Assembly: GCF_048266365.1 (NCBI RefSeq)
Contig: NZ_JBLWZP010000002.1
Coordinates: 310,001 to 374,000, forward strand
Origin: Galbibacter sp048266365
GTDB lineage: Bacteria; Bacteroidota; Bacteroidia; Flavobacteriales; Flavobacteriaceae
Direction of reading: 5' to 3'
Length of the DNA stretch: 64,000 nucleotides
This document shows positions 17,459-26,087 of the stretch, one piece after another. The position numbers were made by a program, and so were the translations under genes. The notes beneath the pieces are model-generated. The model had not been told where the DNA came from. It saw only the letters and a program-made list of their open reading frames with translations, and did not search any database. Every line of letters starts with the position of its first letter. Position 1 is the stretch's first letter.

Positions 17459-18913
17459 ATGGAAGACGAAAAAATCATTCAAAATAGAGAACTCTCTATT
17501 TGGGAAGCACTGCTCCCAGTTATTCTTTTAGTTGCACTTCTAGCATTCAACGTATTTGTTTATGGGGATGAAGCCCTTTCCGGTTCCAATCAATTTATAT
17601 TACTTATTGGAGGGGCCATTGCAGCCATAGTAGGTGTTTGTAATAAAGTTAGCTTTGAACGAATGATTGAAGAGGTAGCCAACAATATTAAATCGACTTC
17701 TGGTGCCATCCTAATATTACTTTTTGTTGGAGCACTTGCGGGTACCTGGCTCATTAGTGGTGTTATTCCGGCAATGATCTATTACGGACTTCAAATACTT
17801 AGTCCAACCTACTTTCTTGCTGCATGCGTAATCATTTGTGCAATCATTTCGGTTGCAACAGGTAGTAGCTGGACCACTTCTGCTACCGTGGGTATTGCTT
17901 TAGTAGGTATTGGGGGCGCCTTGGGCATATCTCCAGGCATGACCGCAGGAGCCGTGATATCTGGTGCTTATTTTGGCGATAAGATGTCACCTCTAAGTGA
18001 CACAACAAATTTAGCTCCAGCCATGGCTGGAACAGATTTATTTACCCATATTCGATACATGGCCTATACAACGGTTCCAACAATGATAGTCACATTGATA
18101 TTGTTCACAATTATCGGACTAAACTTAGATACTTCTACTATACCTGATACCGCATCTTTATTATCGGCAATTGAGGAATCTTTTGTGATAACACCTTGGC
18201 TTTTCATTGTACCCGTAGTGGTTATCTTTTTAATCTTAAAGAAGGCTCCTCCCCTTATGGCACTACTGATAGGAACTTTATTAGGTGCTTTATTCGCTTT
18301 AATATTTCAACCTGATGTAGTAAAAGGACTTACTCAGTCTCAAGATCTTAATGTTATAAATGCTTATCAAGGACTGATGAATGCTATCACTATTGAAACT
18401 AAGATTACAACTTCCAATGAAATTCTAAACGGCCTGTTTACCGCTGGCGGAATGTCGGGAATGCTCGGTACCATCTGGCTTATACTTTGTGCTATGGTCT
18501 TTGGGGGTATCATGGATGCCATAGGGGCCTTAGCTAGAATTAGCAAAACACTACTAAATGCTTTTGATTCAGTCTTTGGTCTTTTTGCCAGTACAGTTGC
18601 TAGCTGTCTAGCATTAAACCTTACCGCATCAGACCAATACTTGGCTATTGTTGTGCCAGGAAAAATGTATGCACAAGCCTACAAGGATAAAAACCTCGCA
18701 CCTCAAAACCTCAGTAGAACACTTGAGGACTCAGGAACGGTCACCTCTGTACTAGTACCATGGAACACCTGTGGAGCATATCAAAGTGGCGTATTAGGGG
18801 TCGATACCACTGCATATTTCGGCTATGCTTTCTTCAATTATCTGAGCCCTTTTACAACATTGCTCTTCGCAGCGTTTCAAATTAAAATAAAGCAATTAAC
18901 TGAAAAAAAGTAA
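17459..18913 (+). CDS. nhaC: NhaC-family Na+/H+ antiporter
   Basis: 484 residues with about eleven hydrophobic helices. Conserved NhaC features include SSWTTSATVGIALVGIG (around residue 138), GAYFGDKMSPLSDTTNLAP (around residues 170-188), and a C-terminal LEDSGTVTSVLVPWNTCG loop. It sits in the inner membrane and expels Na+ in exchange for H+, which is useful in a marine organism. It is a single gene with its own short upstream region and a hairpin terminator 20-45 bases downstream. Some relatives transport malate/lactate or tyrosine with Na+, so the substrate is likely but not proven. Confidence 0.9.
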   Translation: MEDEKIIQNRELSIWEALLPVILLVALLAFNVFVYGDEALSGSNQFILLIGGAIAAIVGVCNKVSFERMIEEVANNIKSTSGAILILLFVGALAGTWLISGVIPAMIYYGLQILSPTYFLAACVIICAIISVATGSSWTTSATVGIALVGIGGALGISPGMTAGAVISGAYFGDKMSPLSDTTNLAPAMAGTDLFTHIRYMAYTTVPTMIVTLILFTIIGLNLDTSTIPDTASLLSAIEESFVITPWLFIVPVVVIFLILKKAPPLMALLIGTLLGALFALIFQPDVVKGLTQSQDLNVINAYQGLMNAITIETKITTSNEILNGLFTAGGMSGMLGTIWLILCAMVFGGIMDAIGALARISKTLLNAFDSVFGLFASTVASCLALNLTASDQYLAIVVPGKMYAQAYKDKNLAPQNLSRTLEDSGTVTSVLVPWNTCGAYQSGVLGVDTTAYFGYAFFNYLSPFTTLLFAAFQIKIKQLTEKK

Positions 18914-18930
18914 TTCTAAATTTATAGGCA

Positions 18931-18957
18931 AAGAACTTGCTGAATCAGCATCTTTTT
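18931..18957 (+). terminator. Terminator after nhaC
   Basis: TGCTG (18938-18942) pairs with CAGCA (18946-18950), with outer AAGA/TCTT pairs and a run of six T. Confidence 0.7.
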
Positions 18958-19074
18958 TGCGCTAAACTTAGCTATAACACAAAGAAATCACCACTTTACT
19001 GTCGCGATTAATAAATCCTATTAACAGATAAATTTATACAATTTAAAAGGAGATAAATAGCTCCCTTTACTTCG

Positions 19075-19082
19075 TAGCTTTG
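19075..19082 (+). promoter_or_regulatory. Putative -7 element of the peroxiredoxin operon
   Basis: TAGCTTTG matches TAnnTTTG, about 40 bases before the ATG. No clear TTG -33 box is seen at normal spacing. Confidence 0.4.
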
Positions 19083-19120
19083 CAGTACAATAAAACGAAA
19101 AAATATAAACTAGTATAATT

Positions 19121-19759
19121 ATGGCATTAGTAGGTAAAAAATTTCCAAGTATTGCAGTTGACGCAATGAATGAAATGGGAGACACATTCAAAATCAACGT
19201 TTTGGATGAAGCAGTTAAAAACAACAAAAAAGTTATTCTTTTCTGGTATCCAAAAGACTTTACTTTTGTTTGCCCGACTGAATTACACGCATTCCAAGCG
19301 GCTTTAGGAGAATTTGAAAAAAGAAACACCTTAGTAATTGGTGCGTCTTGTGATACTGCTGAGGTTCATTTTGCATGGTTGAATACTCATAAAGATAATG
19401 GAGGAATCGAAGGAGTTACCTATCCTATATTAGCGGATTCAAACAGAAACCTTGCAAACATGCTTCGTATACTTGATCTTTCGTCTGAAACTTACAACGA
19501 AGAAACTGATTCTTATGTATATGAAGGAGACAATGTAACCTTTAGAGCTACATTTTTAATTGATGAAGAAGGAACTGTTTTCCACGAGAGTGTAAACCAC
19601 ATGCCTGTAGGTAGAAATGTAGGTGAGTTTATTCGCTTAATTGATGCATACACTCACGTTCAAAAGAATGGAGAAGTTTGTCCTGCCAACTGGGAGGAAG
19701 GTAAAGAAGCAATGAACGCCGACAGAAATGGTGTTGCTGCTTATTTAAGTGCTAATTAA
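19121..19759 (+). CDS. 2-Cys peroxiredoxin (AhpC/TSA family)
   Basis: 212 residues. The peroxidatic Cys lies in DFTFVCPTELHAF (about residue 51) and the resolving Cys in GEVCPANW near residue 186, so this is a typical 2-Cys enzyme. It reduces hydrogen peroxide and organic peroxides in the cytoplasm. The next gene, nine bases later, encodes a thioredoxin-like protein with a WCGNC site, which is its probable electron donor. The unit also carries a small conserved protein, and Tpx follows after a terminator, making a compact peroxide-defence block. Confidence 0.95.
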   Translation: MALVGKKFPSIAVDAMNEMGDTFKINVLDEAVKNNKKVILFWYPKDFTFVCPTELHAFQAALGEFEKRNTLVIGASCDTAEVHFAWLNTHKDNGGIEGVTYPILADSNRNLANMLRILDLSSETYNEETDSYVYEGDNVTFRATFLIDEEGTVFHESVNHMPVGRNVGEFIRLIDAYTHVQKNGEVCPANWEEGKEAMNADRNGVAAYLSAN

Positions 19760-19768
19760 AAAGTATTC

Positions 19769-20086
19769 ATGATGATAGTAGAATTAGACAAAGACAATTT
19801 ATCGGATTTGGTAGCTGAGAATGACACTGTATTGGTCCAGTACTCAGCCGGATGGTGCGGGAATTGCCGTATCATGAAACCAAAATTTAAAAAATTTGCT
19901 CAGGAAAATGAAAACGCAACCTTTGTGATTGTAGATGCTGAAAAGTTTCCTGAATCAAGAAAGCTCGCTAATGTAGACAACTTACCTACCTTTGCAGCCT
20001 TCAAGAAAGGTGAAGTTTTAAACCAGATTCAGACCAATAAAACTGATGTATTAAAATCTTTTATTGATGAAGCTACCTATAATTAG
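19769..20086 (+). CDS. Thioredoxin-like protein with WCGNC active site
   Basis: 105 residues, a single thioredoxin fold. The redox site is GWCGNCRIMKP at about residues 29-39, with Gly-Asn in place of the Gly-Pro of classical thioredoxin. The cis-Pro loop is NLPTFAAF around residue 71. It lies between a peroxiredoxin (9 bases upstream) and a small protein gene that overlaps its end, so it most likely recycles the peroxiredoxin. The ATG at 19769 is followed at once by a second ATG at 19772, either of which could be used. Confidence 0.9.
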   Translation: MMIVELDKDNLSDLVAENDTVLVQYSAGWCGNCRIMKPKFKKFAQENENATFVIVDAEKFPESRKLANVDNLPTFAAFKKGEVLNQIQTNKTDVLKSFIDEATYN

Positions 20087-20327
20087 ACAAATATCAAGCT
20101 TTATCGAATCCAACGATGAGGATTACGTTAATGAAGCTATTGAAACTCTTGAAGCAATCACTGAAGTCTCTTCTCTTAAAGATGAGGAACTCGATGTTAT
20201 CGGAGAATTAATATCGAACATGTACGGAGCTCTTGAGGTTCAAAAGTTGATGAAGGACGAAGGATTAAATCAAAAAGAAGCTATTAATACTTTTATGAAA
20301 AGGGTATTAGGCTCTATCGATAAGTAG
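20067..20327 (+). CDS. Small conserved flavobacterial protein, probably DUF6952
   Basis: 86 residues from the ATG at 20067, overlapping the end of the thioredoxin gene by 20 bases, which implies translational coupling. The protein is acidic and all-helical, with KDEELDVIGELISNMYGA in the middle and a C-terminal KRVLGSIDK. There is no signal peptide or membrane segment. I believe this is the DUF6952 family, known only as a small protein accompanying peroxiredoxin and thioredoxin in Flavobacteriia; I cannot search to confirm. Its place suggests a role in thiol-redox control. Confidence 0.8.
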   Translation: MKLPIIRQISSFIESNDEDYVNEAIETLEAITEVSSLKDEELDVIGELISNMYGALEVQKLMKDEGLNQKEAINTFMKRVLGSIDK

Positions 20328-20366
20328 ATCTCATTACTGGGAAAAAATTGCTATGAAAAGATCATG

Positions 20367-20394
20367 AAAAGCTACCAAATTGGTAGCTTTTTGT
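20367..20394 (+). terminator. Terminator of the peroxiredoxin-thioredoxin operon
   Basis: Perfect 11-bp stem (20367-20377 with 20381-20391) around a 3-base loop, running into T's. Confidence 0.85.
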
Positions 20395-20512
20395 GTTTTA
20401 AATCCTTTAAATATTTGCTATCTTTATACTCTAGGTTAGTTTAAATCGTATACATCTAGAACACGGACGATTTACAAGTGATAAAAGGAAAATTAATATA
20501 AAAAAATTACAA

Positions 20513-21016
20513 ATGAGCGCAATTACATTACATGGAAACAAGATGAATACTTTAAAAAATCTACCTGAAGTTGGCGGCACGGCACCTGGGTTCAACCTAG
20601 TTAACGGAGACCTAGCTACAGTATCTCTTGATGATTTTAAAGGATCTAAAGTAATTCTAAACATCTTTCCAAGTGTAGATACTGGCACCTGTGCTGCTAG
20701 TGTGAGGAAGTTCAATGAAGCTGCTGCTGCTTTAGAAAACACTAAAGTATTATGCATCTCTAGAGACCTTCCATTTGCACAAGCGAGATTTTGCGGTGCG
20801 GAAGGACTCAACAATGTCGTTTCTTTATCTGATTTCAGAGATCAGAGTTTTGGGAAAGATTATGGAGTAGAACTCGTGGATGGCCCGCTACAAGGATTGT
20901 TAAGTCGTGCCGTTGTAGTTCTTGATGAAAATCAAAAGCTACGCTACACGGAGCAAGTATCAGAAGTCTCGGAAGAACCTAACTATAAAGCAGCCTTAGA
21001 GGCTCTACAGGATTGA
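20513..21016 (+). CDS. tpx: Thiol peroxidase
   Basis: 167 residues, Tpx length. The peroxidatic Cys is in SVDTGTCAASVRKF (about residue 62) and the resolving Cys in the LPFAQARFCGAEG stretch (about residue 96), the atypical 2-Cys arrangement of Tpx. It reduces lipid and alkyl hydroperoxides with thioredoxin as donor. It lies just after the peroxiredoxin/thioredoxin unit and ends on a TGA that overlaps the TTG start of dgkA. Confidence 0.96.
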   Translation: MSAITLHGNKMNTLKNLPEVGGTAPGFNLVNGDLATVSLDDFKGSKVILNIFPSVDTGTCAASVRKFNEAAAALENTKVLCISRDLPFAQARFCGAEGLNNVVSLSDFRDQSFGKDYGVELVDGPLQGLLSRAVVVLDENQKLRYTEQVSEVSEEPNYKAALEALQD

Positions 21017-21372
21017 AAAGCTTTATAATAAATAGAATAAGAAGCATTGGATACGCCTTTAAGGGGGCGTATCTGCTTTTTAAAAATGAAGCCAGTATAC
21101 AAACCCAGGCTGTTATTGCAGTATTGATTACGGTAGCGGGATTTTACTTTCAAATATCTTCAACGGAATGGGCTATTCAACTACTCACCATAGCTGCGGT
21201 AATGGGGGCCGAAGGGATGAATACTGCTATTGAAGAAATAGCAGATTTTATACACCCTGAACATCACCAAAGAATTGGCAAAATAAAAGACCTTGCAGCA
21301 GGAGCTGTCTTTATTGTAGCTATTGTAGCCATGGTAATTGGCGCTATAATTTACTTTCCGAAAATATTTTAA
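21013..21372 (+). CDS. dgkA: Diacylglycerol/undecaprenol kinase family protein
   Basis: 119 residues with three membrane helices. The DgkA motif EGMNTAIEEIAD, with the catalytic Glu, is at about residues 62-73. An N-terminal amphipathic helix (SIGYAFKGAYLLFKNE) precedes the helices. It phosphorylates diacylglycerol or undecaprenol at the inner membrane. The start is a TTG (21013-21015) overlapping the tpx stop by two bases, a coupled start. The sequence type is closer to the Gram-positive undecaprenol kinases than to E. coli DgkA, so either substrate is possible. Confidence 0.9.
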   Translation: MKSFIINRIRSIGYAFKGAYLLFKNEASIQTQAVIAVLITVAGFYFQISSTEWAIQLLTIAAVMGAEGMNTAIEEIADFIHPEHHQRIGKIKDLAAGAVFIVAIVAMVIGAIIYFPKIF

Positions 21373-21427
21373 AAATATAAATAGAAACTGTACGTTTGTA
21401 ATTAGTACTTTTGCGATAAACAGAGGA

Positions 21428-23866
21428 ATGCCAATGGCCAGAAAACGAAATAAAAAAAACAATACAACTTCAGCTAAAACACGCCCTAAATTTCAGATTT
21501 CCAATCAACAAAAAATTATTTTTGGAACTCTTTTAATGCTATTGAGTGTTGCATTTCTCATTGCATTTATCTCTTATTTTGCTACTTGGCAACAAGATCA
21601 AAGTCTATTAAAAGAATTTTGGGACAAACAAGTGGAGGCAGAAAATTGGTTGAATAAATTTGGTGCTTCAGTAAGTGACTTTTTCATAAGAAAAGGTTTT
21701 GGAATTGCAGCATTTATTTTCCCTATACTCATATTTCAGACTGGTTTATTTTTATTCGTCGGACTTCCATTAAAAAAATTAAACAACAGATGGTTCTGGG
21801 GGATCTTAGCTAGTATCTGGATCGCCATATTCTTCGGGTTCTTTGCGGAGACCGCACCAATCTTAGGAGGGGTTATCGGTTTTGAAATGAACGATTTCTT
21901 AAGAGCCTATATCGGAAAAATCGGTATTGGATTAGTATTGCTTTTTGCACTAGTTGTCTACTTGGTAAATCGATTAGGAGTAACACCCGAAAAAATACAA
22001 TCACTGTTTCAGAGCACACAAAAAGAATTTAAAGCCGCCTTTGCTTCAAACAAACAAAAAGCCGAGGCTAACCCAGCTACGGATTTAGTGGAGCCGTCCA
22101 TAATATCTCAGAAAGAACCTGCGCCAAAGGCTGTAACTAAAGATGAGCAAAACGACATTGCTATAGAAAACTCATTCGAAGTAAAACTAGCCACGGATGA
22201 TGATACTATTGCGCCCTCTAGCAGCAAGACCAAAAACACTTCTTTTACCACTACACATCAGCCCGAGCAAGACGAGGATCCCGGTTTACAAATAGAGGTT
22301 GAAACAACCCAGGAGGAAAATGAAGAAATCGATATTCTTTCTGATCGCTTGGTAAAAGACTTCGGAGAGTTCGATCCAAAGTTAGCACTGAGCAATTACA
22401 AATTCCCTACTCTAGAGTTACTCAATGATTACGGGGCAGGTAGTATCACTATCAATCAGGAAGAGCTTGAAGAAAACAAAAATAAAATTGTAGATACCCT
22501 TAAGAACTACAAAATTGAAATTTCTCAAATTAAGGCGACTATTGGCCCCACAGTTACCTTATATGAAATTGTTCCCGCAGCAGGTGTTCGTATCTCCAAA
22601 ATAAAAAACCTTGAGGACGACATCGCCTTATCACTCGCAGCTTTAGGAATTCGGATTATCGCTCCAATTCCAGGTAGAGGAACCATAGGTATAGAGGTCC
22701 CAAATAAAAATGCTACCATTGTTTCGATGCGTTCGGTGATCGCTTCCAAAAAGTTTCAAAGTGCGGAAATGGAACTACCGATCGCCTTTGGGAAAAATAT
22801 TAGCAATGAAACCTTTGTCGTAGACTTAGCTAAAATGCCACACTTACTTATGGCAGGTGCAACTGGACAAGGTAAGTCTGTAGGGCTTAATGCTATTTTG
22901 ACCTCATTATTGTACAAAAAGCATCCAGCAGAAGTGAAGTTTGTACTGGTTGACCCTAAAAAAGTAGAGCTAACACTGTTCAATAAAATAGAACGCCATT
23001 ATCTGGCTAAACTACCTGATAGTGAAGAAGCGATCATTACAGATAATACCAAGGTTATTAACACCTTAAACTCATTGTGTATTGAAATGGACAACCGCTA
23101 TGAGCGCTTAAAAAACGCCATGGTGAGGAATATTAAAGAATACAATACAAAATTCAAGGCTAGAAAATTAAACCCGAATGACGGCCATGAATTCTTACCA
23201 TACATCGTTTTGGTGATCGATGAGTTCGCAGATTTAATTATGACTGCAGGAAAAGAAGTTGAAACTCCTATTGCAAGGCTAGCCCAATTAGCGCGAGCTA
23301 TTGGAATACATCTCATCATTGCCACTCAGCGTCCTTCTGTAAATGTAATTACAGGGATTATTAAAGCTAACTTCCCTGCCAGGGTTGCCTTTAGAGTTAC
23401 CTCAAAGATTGATTCGAGAACTATTCTTGACTCCCCAGGTGCAGATCAACTCATCGGTCGCGGAGATATGCTATATACTCAAGGGAATGACCTCACAAGA
23501 ATTCAATGTGCTTTTGTGGATACTCCCGAGGTAGAAAAGATCACCGATTTTATCGGTAGCCAAAGAGCTTACCCATCGGCATATGAACTACCAGAATATG
23601 TCGGGGAGGATTCTGGCACAAGTCTTGATATTGATGTATCTGACAGAGATGCCTTGTTTAGAGAAGCCGCAGAGGTTATCGTAATTGCACAACAGGGTTC
23701 TGCTTCTCTTTTGCAACGTAAACTAAAGCTTGGATACAACCGAGCTGGTAGAATTATTGATCAATTGGAAGCAGCGGGGATTGTGGGACCATTTGAGGGA
23801 AGTAAAGCCAGACAAGTCTTAGTTCCAGACATGGTTGCCTTGGATATGCTCTTGAGTAACGAATGA
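21428..23866 (+). CDS. ftsK: DNA translocase FtsK
   Basis: 812 residues. Four N-terminal membrane helices (about 30-190) anchor it at the division site. A charged, low-complexity linker (about 195-300) follows, then the alpha and beta motor domains with Walker A GATGQGKS (about residue 480) and Walker B LVIDEFADL (about residue 600). The C-terminal gamma winged helix (about 740-805; QQGSASLLQRKLKLGYNRAG) reads KOPS-type DNA. It pumps chromosome ends across the septum and activates dimer resolution. Two ATGs lie at 21428 and 21434. lolA follows after 26 bases. Confidence 0.97.
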   Translation: MPMARKRNKKNNTTSAKTRPKFQISNQQKIIFGTLLMLLSVAFLIAFISYFATWQQDQSLLKEFWDKQVEAENWLNKFGASVSDFFIRKGFGIAAFIFPILIFQTGLFLFVGLPLKKLNNRWFWGILASIWIAIFFGFFAETAPILGGVIGFEMNDFLRAYIGKIGIGLVLLFALVVYLVNRLGVTPEKIQSLFQSTQKEFKAAFASNKQKAEANPATDLVEPSIISQKEPAPKAVTKDEQNDIAIENSFEVKLATDDDTIAPSSSKTKNTSFTTTHQPEQDEDPGLQIEVETTQEENEEIDILSDRLVKDFGEFDPKLALSNYKFPTLELLNDYGAGSITINQEELEENKNKIVDTLKNYKIEISQIKATIGPTVTLYEIVPAAGVRISKIKNLEDDIALSLAALGIRIIAPIPGRGTIGIEVPNKNATIVSMRSVIASKKFQSAEMELPIAFGKNISNETFVVDLAKMPHLLMAGATGQGKSVGLNAILTSLLYKKHPAEVKFVLVDPKKVELTLFNKIERHYLAKLPDSEEAIITDNTKVINTLNSLCIEMDNRYERLKNAMVRNIKEYNTKFKARKLNPNDGHEFLPYIVLVIDEFADLIMTAGKEVETPIARLAQLARAIGIHLIIATQRPSVNVITGIIKANFPARVAFRVTSKIDSRTILDSPGADQLIGRGDMLYTQGNDLTRIQCAFVDTPEVEKITDFIGSQRAYPSAYELPEYVGEDSGTSLDIDVSDRDALFREAAEVIVIAQQGSASLLQRKLKLGYNRAGRIIDQLEAAGIVGPFEGSKARQVLVPDMVALDMLLSNE

Positions 23867-23892
23867 AAAAATTAAAATTTTAAAGACAAAAC

Positions 23893-24540
23893 ATGAAAAA
23901 TCTAATTTTAGCCTTTACCCTACTATGCTTTAGTTTTAACATTAATGCACAAAACGATCCGAAGGCCAAGACATTATTGGATCAAGTATACAATAAGGTA
24001 AAAAGTTATGATAACATCTATATTGCCTTCAAATACGCATTAGACAATAGTAAAGAGAACATTCACCAAGAAACTAAAGGTGATGTAACCCTGAAAGGTG
24101 ACAATTATGTGTTCAACTATTTAGGTGCTACAAAAATATTTGACGGCACCAAGACATATACTATTATCCCGGAAAATGAAGAGGTAGTAATTGAATCCAA
24201 TGAAAATGCAGAAGAAGGTGCTATTACACCATCAGACATGCTCACCTTTTACACTGAGGGGTACAACTATCAAATGGATATTCTTCAAAATGTGAATGGA
24301 AGACAAATACAATATGTTAAATTATTACCTATAGATAGCAATTCAGGAACCAAAGAAATACTTTTGGGTGTGGACGCTAGCACAAAGCACATTTACAATC
24401 TAATTGAAGTAGGTGATAACGGTACTAAAACTACCATTACCGTGAGCAGTCTAAAAACAAACGAACCCCTTCCGGATTCGATGTTTAGCTTTGATGAAGA
24501 CAAATATGAAGGATTAGGGTATTACATTATTAGAAACTAG
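23893..24540 (+). CDS. lolA: LolA-like outer membrane lipoprotein carrier
   Basis: 215 residues with a type I signal peptide (about 1-19, ending FNINA). The rest forms the half-barrel LolA fold. It carries lipoproteins through the periplasm from LolCDE to the outer membrane. FtsK-LolA adjacency is also usual in other phyla, which supports the call. It is three bases from the next gene, an LptF/LptG permease, so the three envelope genes form one operon. Confidence 0.88.
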   Translation: MKNLILAFTLLCFSFNINAQNDPKAKTLLDQVYNKVKSYDNIYIAFKYALDNSKENIHQETKGDVTLKGDNYVFNYLGATKIFDGTKTYTIIPENEEVVIESNENAEEGAITPSDMLTFYTEGYNYQMDILQNVNGRQIQYVKLLPIDSNSGTKEILLGVDASTKHIYNLIEVGDNGTKTTITVSSLKTNEPLPDSMFSFDEDKYEGLGYYIIRN

Positions 24541-24543
24541 ACT

Positions 24544-26064
24544 TTGAGAATTTTAGACCGGTATATATTATCACGATTTTTATATAATTTCATCAGTTCC
24601 TTTGTCATACTGATGTTTATATTTATTTTCCAGGCCATTTGGTTTTTTATAGACGAATTTGCCGGTAAGGATATCGATTTAGAAATCGTGGGTAAATTCC
24701 TCTTCTATTATTCTCCAAACTTGGTTCCTAATGTTTTGCCTTTAACGGTACTTTTGGCTTCCATTATGACCTTTGGAGCCCTAGCAGAGAATTATGAATT
24801 CGCTGCCATGAAAGCCTCAGGCATATCCCTTTCTAGAGCCATGCGTAGTCTTATTGTTTTTATCGCATTTCTTAGCTTCGGAACCTTTTTCTTTGCCAAT
24901 AATGTCATTCCTGCTGCGGAGTACAAATCTTATAACCTCAGAAGGAATATTGCTCAAATGAAGCCTGCTATGGCCATTAGCGAGGGTTCTTTTAGTACCA
25001 TCGGTGAAGATTTCAGTATGAAGGTGGACGAAAAACACGGGCCAAACGACAACTTATTGAAAAATGTTATTATTCATCAATTATCTAATGGTGGATTAAA
25101 TAGAAAGGTCATCAAATCAGTAGAGGGTGAACTTATCGGCTCCGAAAATTCAAACATTCTACAGCTCAAACTTCTCGATGGTAATTATTACCAGGACATG
25201 GAAGCTAAAAGTAGGGACAAACGAGATAATTACCCCTTTGCAAAGGCTCACTTTGAGGCGTACACCATATTTATGGATCTCTCCGAGCTTAATAATATAG
25301 ATTTAGAGGAGGAAAAGGTTAAAAATACCTTTAAGATGCTCAATGTCTCTGAGTTAGACTATGCAATAGATTCATTGGCAAGGGACAATGACAAAATATT
25401 CACCAATTTCGGAGAGAACATATATAAGAGAACAGGAGCATCCAACATTCAATCCAAACCCCGTATTGACAAAAAAGTTAAAGAACAAACTCCTAAAGGT
25501 GATGAAGAATTAACAGAAGCTGAAAAAGAAGAAAAAAGAACGATGCTACATAAAAATATTGATAGCACCATTACCCTTTATCAAGACTACAGACAAAGTC
25601 AAATGATCGATATGGCTCTTAACACGGTTAAGAACACCAAATCAACTCTAGAGGGTAAAAAATGGGACTTAAACCGTCGCATAAAACTCTACAATCATCA
25701 CGTGCTTTCGCTACACCAAAAGTACGCACTAGCATTTGCTTGTTTCATCCTGTTTTTTGTAGGAGCGCCATTGGGTGCTATCATCCGAAAAGGAGGACTC
25801 GGACTTCCAATGGTCTTGGCAATCGGCTTGTTTTTGATTTACCATTTTATAAATATTTTCACTAAAAACTACGCAGAAGACGGGAGCCTTTCCCCTGTCC
25901 TGGGAGCTTGGGTTGCCACGGTAATTATGCTACCTTTAGGGATTTTCCTAACTAGAAGAGCAACTGCAGACAAAGCATTATTTGATTCTGGTGGTTTACT
26001 CACTGTAATAGGTGACTTCTTTAGAAAATTAAACCCAAAGAAGAAATCAGATGCTTCAAATTAA
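24544..26064 (+). CDS. LptF/LptG family lipopolysaccharide export permease
   Basis: 506 residues starting at TTG 24544 (LDRYILSRFLYNFISSF, the classic family N-terminus). There are three N-terminal and three C-terminal membrane helices with a large periplasmic domain between (about 120-400). It contains an unusual lysine/glutamate-rich insertion at about 300-345 (KKVKEQTPKGDEELTEAEKE). With LptB and a second permease it extracts LPS from the inner membrane. LptF and LptG cannot be told apart here. It is three bases after lolA and 23 before ribB. Confidence 0.92.
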   Translation: MRILDRYILSRFLYNFISSFVILMFIFIFQAIWFFIDEFAGKDIDLEIVGKFLFYYSPNLVPNVLPLTVLLASIMTFGALAENYEFAAMKASGISLSRAMRSLIVFIAFLSFGTFFFANNVIPAAEYKSYNLRRNIAQMKPAMAISEGSFSTIGEDFSMKVDEKHGPNDNLLKNVIIHQLSNGGLNRKVIKSVEGELIGSENSNILQLKLLDGNYYQDMEAKSRDKRDNYPFAKAHFEAYTIFMDLSELNNIDLEEEKVKNTFKMLNVSELDYAIDSLARDNDKIFTNFGENIYKRTGASNIQSKPRIDKKVKEQTPKGDEELTEAEKEEKRTMLHKNIDSTITLYQDYRQSQMIDMALNTVKNTKSTLEGKKWDLNRRIKLYNHHVLSLHQKYALAFACFILFFVGAPLGAIIRKGGLGLPMVLAIGLFLIYHFINIFTKNYAEDGSLSPVLGAWVATVIMLPLGIFLTRRATADKALFDSGGLLTVIGDFFRKLNPKKKSDASN

Positions 26065-26087
26065 GTATCTTTGAAAAAAAAATTAAA

